A stretch of 64,000 nucleotides of DNA. Origin: Blastococcus sp. TF02A-26 (GTDB lineage: Bacteria > Actinomycetota > Actinomycetes > Mycobacteriales > Geodermatophilaceae). The notes under the pieces were generated by a model. That model searched no databases. It was not told the origin of the DNA and worked only from the letters and a program-made list of their open reading frames with translations. The position numbers and the translations under genes were made by a program. Shown here piece after piece: positions 59,503-64,000 of the stretch (position 1 is its first letter; every line of letters starts with the position of its first letter). The DNA lies in assembly GCF_003319125.1 (NCBI RefSeq), contig NZ_QOHG01000001.1, positions 310,001 to 374,000 of the forward strand, written 5' to 3'.

Positions 59503-60936
59503 TCAGAACAGGTGCAGGTACTCCCGCTGCTCCCAGTCGGTGACCGCGGCCTCGAAGCGCGCCACCTCCGCGCGCTTGACCCCCGCGTAGTGGTCGACCA
59601 GGGCGGGTCCGAGCAGCGCGCGCAGCTCGGTGTCGCCGTCCAGGGCGCGGACCGCCTCGGTCAGGCTGGTGGGCAGCCGCGGCGCCTCGGTGGCGTAGGG
59701 CTGGTCGGCCGACGGGCCGGGGTCCAGCCCGCGGTCGACGCCGTCGAGCCCGGCGACGAGCTGCGCGGCCATCGCGAGGTAGGGGTTGGCGGCCGGCTCC
59801 CCGGCACGGTTCTCCACGTGCAGGTCGCCGCGCTCGGCGCTGCCGACCACCCGGAGCATCGCCGCGCGGTTGTCGTGCGCCCAGAGCACCCGGTCGGGGG
59901 CCATGGAGAAGGGCTGGAACCGCTTGTAGCCGTTGACCGTCGGCACGGCGAACACGCAGCCCGCCCGGGCGTGCCGCAGCAGGCCGGCCAGGTAGCCGCG
60001 GCCAACCTCGGACAGGCCGTCGTCGCCCACGAACGCGTTCCCGCCGTCGGGGTGCTCCAGCGACTGGTGCAGGTGCCAGCCGCTGGAGCAGGCCTCGGGC
60101 AGCTGCGGCCGGCACATGAAGGTGGCCAGCAGCCCGGCGCGGCGGGCCACCGACCGGACGGCGCTGCGCAGCAGCACGACGGCGTCGGCGCCGGCGAGCC
60201 CGCGCAGCGGAGCGGTGGTGACCTCCACCTGGCCGGGGCCGAACTCGACCTCCACGGTCCGCAGCGGGATGCCGAGGGCGCGCAGGGTCCGGGCGAGCTC
60301 GGCGAGGAACGGCTCGAGTGCGTCGGCGCGGTCCTCGCTGAGCAGCTGGTAGCCGCGGTCCACCGGCGAGACGGCCCGGGCGCGACCGGGGGCGCCGGGG
60401 CGGTTGATCTCCGCCGGGTCCAGCGGGCCGTCCTCGACGTGCAGCAGGTGGAACTCCAGCTCGAGGCCGGTGACCAGCTCCAGGTCCCGCTCGGCGGCCC
60501 GGGCCAGCGCCGCCCGGAGCGTGCCCCGGGGGTCGAACGGCACCGGGGCGCCGTCGGTGAGGCGCAGGTCCGACAGCAGCCAGCCGGTGCCCGGGGCCCA
60601 GGGGAGGACGCGGAACGTGGTCGGGTCGGGGACCATCACGACGTCCCCGGCGCCGCCCATGCCGGCCACGCCGACACCGCCGTCGGGGGCGAAGGCGCCG
60701 TAGACGGTGCGGCCCGAGGTGTCCTTGGACAGCAGGGTGCTGACGATCGGCAGCCCGCCGGCGAGGATGCCGGGCAGCTGGTCGGCCATCACCGTCTTGC
60801 CGCGCACCAGGCCGTGCAGGTCGACGACGCCGACGCGGACCGCCTCGATGCCCTCGACGTCGACCCGTTCGCGGAGCTGCCGCGCGGCCTCGCGCTGCCC
60901 GTCGTCCCAGCCGCCGTGCTCCTCGACGAAGCTCAT
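59503..60936 (-). CDS. Glutamine-synthetase-like ligase
   Basis: 477 residues, glutamine synthetase fold. VGVVDLHGLVRGKTVMADQL is the N-domain beta-grasp; ELEFHLLHVEDG and VEVEFGPGQVEVTTAP carry metal-binding Glu residues; CSSGWHLHQSLEHPDGGNAF contains the ATP-site His; AENRAG-like VENRAGEPAANPYLAMAAQL is the Arg-flap region. The sequence departs from GlnA and fits the PuuA/IpuC/AtdA1-type group that gamma-glutamylates amines. ATG 60936 overlaps the Rieske oxygenase stop, implying joint production. This recalls aniline pathways, where a GS-like enzyme makes a gamma-glutamylanilide for a Rieske dioxygenase. The substrate is not known. Confidence 0.82.
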   Translation of the reverse strand: MSFVEEHGGWDDGQREAARQLRERVDVEGIEAVRVGVVDLHGLVRGKTVMADQLPGILAGGLPIVSTLLSKDTSGRTVYGAFAPDGGVGVAGMGGAGDVVMVPDPTTFRVLPWAPGTGWLLSDLRLTDGAPVPFDPRGTLRAALARAAERDLELVTGLELEFHLLHVEDGPLDPAEINRPGAPGRARAVSPVDRGYQLLSEDRADALEPFLAELARTLRALGIPLRTVEVEFGPGQVEVTTAPLRGLAGADAVVLLRSAVRSVARRAGLLATFMCRPQLPEACSSGWHLHQSLEHPDGGNAFVGDDGLSEVGRGYLAGLLRHARAGCVFAVPTVNGYKRFQPFSMAPDRVLWAHDNRAAMLRVVGSAERGDLHVENRAGEPAANPYLAMAAQLVAGLDGVDRGLDPGPSADQPYATEAPRLPTSLTEAVRALDGDTELRALLGPALVDHYAGVKRAEVARFEAAVTDWEQREYLHLF

Positions 60937-62345
60937 GGCTTCCGGGGAGCGAACACCGCCGGGTCCTCCGGCTCGACCTCGTCGGCGCGCACGCCGGCGG
61001 GGCCGGTCGCCAGCGCGGAGGTCCACGGGCCGGCCCACGGGCTGTCGGCGCGCAGCCGGGCGACCGCCTCGGCCCAGAACCGCTCCCAGGCGCCGGTGGG
61101 CCCGATGCCGTCGAGCGGGATCGGGCCGCGGCTCTCCACCTCGGCCTTGTCGTGCAGCAGGGTCTGCGGATCGCCGCCGGCCTCGACGGTGTCGATGGCC
61201 GACATGAGCATCCGTCGGTAGGTGATGATCGCCTTGTCGGAGCGGCTGAGCTTCTCCCGCGTGCGGTCGTGGATCGGCCCCTGGCCCTCGACGGCCATCT
61301 GGTCGTGAACGTTGATGTCGGTGCCCAGCCCGGTGTAGGTCGTCGTCCGCTGCTCCTCCGGGTCGAACAGGTAGTTGTTCGCCCGGTTCCGCACCGGCCG
61401 GTAGTCCGGCAGCGTGATGCCGTCGAGCCGCTGGGCGCGCATGGTCGCCTTGTCCACCGGGGCGTCGAGGCTGGTGAACATCGCGTACCAGTAGCAGGAG
61501 ACGTCGTCGACCGGCACGTGCCACTGGGTGATCGCCATGGTCGAGGACAGCGGGATGGTGATCCCGTGGGGGAAGACCTGGTGGGTGATCCGCACGTGGG
61601 TGCGGCTGCCGTCCTCCCCGCCCTTGTCCAGGGTGCGCAGGGCGACGATGCGCTGGCCGTAGTCGGTGCGGGCGTTGAGGATCTCCGGCCGGCCGTACTC
61701 GCGCAGGATCCGGGTCATCGGCAGGTCGGTGCCCAGGCTCGAGGAGCGGAACTGCCTGCCGTAGCTGTCGGCCGGGTCCTCGTCCTCGGCGAACCGGTGC
61801 AGGTAGGAGGCGTGCGCCGGGTCGATGCCGACCTCCAGCGCCTGCAGCCAGTTGCAGTCGAGGAAGCCCTTGAACGCGAACGTGTACTCGTCCGGGGCGG
61901 CGAAGCAGTCCAGTGCCGGGAGCTCGGGCGGCTCACCGGGGCCGAGGTAGCCCCAGACGATGCCGTTGCGCTCCTGCACCGGGTAGTGGGTGAAGCGGAC
62001 CTTCGAGGCGAGCGTGCTGTCCTCGGGCTCGGCGGGGGTCTCCAGGCACCGCCCGTCGGCGGCCAGCAGCCAGCCGTGGAAGTAGCAGCGCAGCCCGCCG
62101 TCCTCCCGCCGCCCCAGGGCGAGGTCGGCGCCGCGGTGCGGACAGCGCCGGTCGATCAGCCCGAGGCCGCCGTCGTCGTCCCGGAAGAGGACGAGGTCCT
62201 CGCCGAGCACCCGCACCGGGACCGCCGGCCGGTCGGTCTCGAGCTCCTCGGTGAGCGCCACCGGCTGCCAGTAGCGCCGCATGAACGCCCCGCCCGGGGT
62301 GCCGGGGCCGGTGCGGGTGATCCGGACGTTGTCCTCCGCGCGCAC
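60933..62345 (-). CDS. Rieske non-heme iron oxygenase, alpha subunit
   Basis: 470 residues. Rieske [2Fe-2S] ligands: DRRCPHRGADLALG and CYFHGWLLAADG (CxH and CxxH). Catalytic iron motif LEVGIDPAHASYLHR (D-x2-H-x4-H). It resembles the alpha-only phthalate 4,5-dioxygenase/3-ketosteroid-hydroxylase type rather than the alpha-beta type, so it needs a separate reductase, which is not adjacent. It starts at GTG 62345, 2 bases after livF. Coupled downstream to the glutamine-synthetase-like gene. Substrate unknown. Confidence 0.88.
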   Translation of the reverse strand: MRAEDNVRITRTGPGTPGGAFMRRYWQPVALTEELETDRPAVPVRVLGEDLVLFRDDDGGLGLIDRRCPHRGADLALGRREDGGLRCYFHGWLLAADGRCLETPAEPEDSTLASKVRFTHYPVQERNGIVWGYLGPGEPPELPALDCFAAPDEYTFAFKGFLDCNWLQALEVGIDPAHASYLHRFAEDEDPADSYGRQFRSSSLGTDLPMTRILREYGRPEILNARTDYGQRIVALRTLDKGGEDGSRTHVRITHQVFPHGITIPLSSTMAITQWHVPVDDVSCYWYAMFTSLDAPVDKATMRAQRLDGITLPDYRPVRNRANNYLFDPEEQRTTTYTGLGTDINVHDQMAVEGQGPIHDRTREKLSRSDKAIITYRRMLMSAIDTVEAGGDPQTLLHDKAEVESRGPIPLDGIGPTGAWERFWAEAVARLRADSPWAGPWTSALATGPAGVRADEVEPEDPAVFAPRKP

Positions 62346-62347
62346 GG

Positions 62348-63049
62348 TCAGGCCACGCCGAGCAGCGCGTGCGCCACCGAGGAGTCCCTGCGGAACTCCT
62401 CGGTGGGGGAGCGGTGCACGATCCGGCCCTTGTCCATCACGGCGATCTCGTCGGCGACGGCGAAGGCCAGGTGCAGGTCCTGCTCGACGACGAGCAGGGT
62501 CACGCCCTCGGCCTTCATCCGGCCGATCGCCACTCCGATCAGGTCGACGACGGAGGGGGCGAGGCCGTCCGACGGCTCGTCCATGAGCACCAGCCGGGGG
62601 TTGGTGAGCAGCGCCCGCGCGATGGCCAGCATCTGCTGCTCCCCGCCGGAGAGCTGGCCGGCGGTGTGCCGGCGCCGCTCGCCGAGCCGGGGCAGGAGCT
62701 CCAGCACCCGGTCCATGTCCCACGGTCCCTTCCCCCTGCCCCGGCGCGCGGCCAGGTCGAGGTGCTCGGTGACGGTGAGCGGCGCCCAGGTGCGCCGGCC
62801 CTGCGGCACGAGCGCCACGCCGGCGCGGGCGATGACGTCGGGACGGCGGCCGGTCAGGTCGCGGCCGTCGACGTTCACCCGGCCGGCCGACGGGGTCACC
62901 AGACCCATGAGCGTGTTGATCAGCGTCGACTTGCCGACGCCGTTGCGGCCCAGCAGGCCGAGCACCCGGCCGTCGAGCAGGTCGAGGTCGACCCCCTGCA
63001 GGACGGTGCTGCGCTTGTAGCCGGACTCCAGTGCGCGGACCTCGAGCAC
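62348..63049 (-). CDS. livF: Branched-chain-type ABC transporter ATPase LivF
   Basis: 233 residues. Walker A GLLGRNGVGKSTLINTL, signature LSGGEQQMLAIARALL, Walker B LVLMDEPSDGLAPSVV, and switch His replaced in VVEQDLHLA (the HAAT group carries Q here). With LivG it powers uptake through LivHM. Genes of this group in aromatic clusters often take up aromatic acids or amides instead of amino acids. GTG 63049 abuts the livG stop. Confidence 0.93.
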   Translation of the reverse strand: MLEVRALESGYKRSTVLQGVDLDLLDGRVLGLLGRNGVGKSTLINTLMGLVTPSAGRVNVDGRDLTGRRPDVIARAGVALVPQGRRTWAPLTVTEHLDLAARRGRGKGPWDMDRVLELLPRLGERRRHTAGQLSGGEQQMLAIARALLTNPRLVLMDEPSDGLAPSVVDLIGVAIGRMKAEGVTLLVVEQDLHLAFAVADEIAVMDKGRIVHRSPTEEFRRDSSVAHALLGVA

Positions 63050-63859
63050 TCAGCCCACCTCCATCCCGGGTCGGGAGACGTCGAGGGACGCCGGGCCGTC
63101 CAGGAACAGCGCCTCCCGGCCGGTGCCCAGGTAGGCCTCCTGCACCGCGGAGCTGGCCCGCACCTCGTCGGGCGTCCCGGTGAGCAGCAGCTTGCCCAGG
63201 TGCAGCACGGTCACCGAGGTGGCGAGCGCGAAGACGACGTCCAGGTCGTGCTCGACGATCACCAGGGTCACGGTGTCCGGCAGCGCCTTGAGCAGCCCGA
63301 CCAGCCGGGCGCTCTCGGCCGGCGACATGCCGGCCGCCGGCTCGTCGAGCAGCAGCAGCCGCGGCTCGCAGGCCAGCGCGACGGCGACCTCGAGCTGCCG
63401 GCGCTCGCCGTGGGAGAGCGCGGAGACCAGCGCGTGCGACCGGCCGGCGAGGCCGACGTCGGTGAGCAGCTCGTGCACGCGGTCCCGGGCGGCCCGCTGG
63501 CGGCGCGGCAGCAGCGAGTGCCGGCTTCCCCCGGGCCGGCGCTGGGCGGCCATCAGCACGTTGCGCTCGACGGTCTGGCTGAGGAACAGGCTGGAGTGCT
63601 GCAGCGTCTGGCTGATCCCGCGGCGGGCCCGCGCGGGCTCCGACAACCGGGTGACGTCGGAGCCGTCGAAGGCCACCGTGCCCGACGACACCGGCATCGA
63701 CCCGGTGACCAGCTTGAACAGCGTGCTCTTGCCGGCGCCGTTGGGCCCGATCAGGGCGTGCCGGGCGCCCACCGGCACCGACAGGTCGACGCCGTCGACG
63801 GCGGTCAGCGCGCCGAAGCTGCGCGTCACGCCGGACAGCTCGAGCAGACCGTCGCTCAT
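63050..63859 (-). CDS. livG: Branched-chain-type ABC transporter ATPase LivG
   Basis: 269 residues. Walker A LIGPNGAGKSTLFKLVTG, signature LSHGERRQLEVAVALA, Walker B LLLLDEPAAGMSPAESARLV and H-loop VIVEHDLDVVFALA. The LSHGE signature is normal for LivG. ATG 63859 overlaps the livM stop (ATGA). Partner of LivF. Confidence 0.93.
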   Translation of the reverse strand: MSDGLLELSGVTRSFGALTAVDGVDLSVPVGARHALIGPNGAGKSTLFKLVTGSMPVSSGTVAFDGSDVTRLSEPARARRGISQTLQHSSLFLSQTVERNVLMAAQRRPGGSRHSLLPRRQRAARDRVHELLTDVGLAGRSHALVSALSHGERRQLEVAVALACEPRLLLLDEPAAGMSPAESARLVGLLKALPDTVTLVIVEHDLDVVFALATSVTVLHLGKLLLTGTPDEVRASSAVQEAYLGTGREALFLDGPASLDVSRPGMEVG

Positions 63860-64000
63860 GCCGCCCGCTCCTCTCCGGGGACGATGGACCGGTCGCGGCG
63901 GCGCCGGGGGGTGCGCAGGAGCCCGGCGATGCCGGCGAACCCGCGCGGGAGCACGTACACGGCGATCACGAAGACGATGCCGAGGACCAGCGGGCCGTGC
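63856..64000 (-). CDS. livM: Branched-chain-type ABC permease LivM, C-terminal end only
   Basis: Only the last 48 codons lie in the window; the gene continues beyond base 64000. The visible tail reads as a final membrane helix (LVLGIVFVIAVYVLPRGFAG) followed by a short basic tail ending EERAA, the usual LivM C-terminus. The stop overlaps the livG ATG. It confirms that a livM-livG-livF unit leads into the Rieske and glutamine-synthetase-like genes. Confidence 0.85.
   Translation of the reverse strand, partial: HGPLVLGIVFVIAVYVLPRGFAGIAGLLRTPRRRRDRSIVPGEERAA

Overview
The window is about 64 kb of very GC-rich DNA. Start codons are often GTG, many genes overlap by ATGA, GTGA or TGATG, and G-rich Shine-Dalgarno sites are common. 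Together with the gene content (DivIVA-type coiled coil, c-di-AMP riboswitch before a secreted transglycosylase, 7Fe ferredoxin, DUF222/HNH proteins, SigE-family ECF factor) this points to an actinomycete. Geodermatophilaceae (Blastococcus, Geodermatophilus, Modestobacter) is my best guess; the family assignment is an inference. I saw no rRNA, tRNA, CRISPR array, insertion sequence, phage or replication origin.

Layout. 0-3 kb: the end of a TesB thioesterase, a DivIVA-like protein, and a c-di-AMP (ydaO/yuaA) riboswitch in a long leader before a secreted lytic transglycosylase. 3-10 kb: a methyltransferase, a TetR / Baeyer-Villiger monooxygenase / SDR unit with two palindromic operators, DUF72, and small proteins including a Cys-cluster/pentapeptide-repeat fusion. 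10-16.5 kb: transhydrogenase pntAB facing a PAS-GGDEF-EAL protein and an HDOD protein. 16.5-25 kb: a two-subunit acyl-CoA dehydrogenase, a KhtTU-type K+/H+ antiporter, and a TetR / DUF3533 divergent pair.

23.6-32.5 kb is a 4-hydroxybenzoate/protocatechuate block: MFS transporter, pobA and an IclR regulator on the minus strand, divergent from pcaHGBDC and an aromatic aldehyde dehydrogenase. It carries 4-hydroxybenzaldehyde or 4-hydroxybenzoate to 3-oxoadipate; pcaIJ and pcaF are not here. 32.6-36 kb holds a DUF222/HNH protein whose start overlaps a near-consensus LexA box, an Imm-5-like protein and a flavin monooxygenase. 36-39.6 kb is a 5-oxoprolinase operon (pxpABC) with an NRAMP-related YcsG-like transporter; a YcsI-like DUF1445 protein lies 5 kb further on. 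40-42 kb pairs a SigE-family sigma factor with a membrane-anchored protein made of two tandem copies of one extracellular domain.

51.8-64 kb is mostly acyl-CoA and aromatic catabolism: an AMACR-type CoA transferase/racemase with TesB, then (minus strand) boxC, boxB, benzoate-CoA ligase and a 7Fe ferredoxin for aerobic benzoyl-CoA epoxidation. Upstream in the same direction are livM (cut by the window edge), livG, livF, a Rieske oxygenase and a glutamine-synthetase-like ligase. That last group looks like an uptake-and-oxidation unit for an unidentified, perhaps amino-substituted, aromatic compound.
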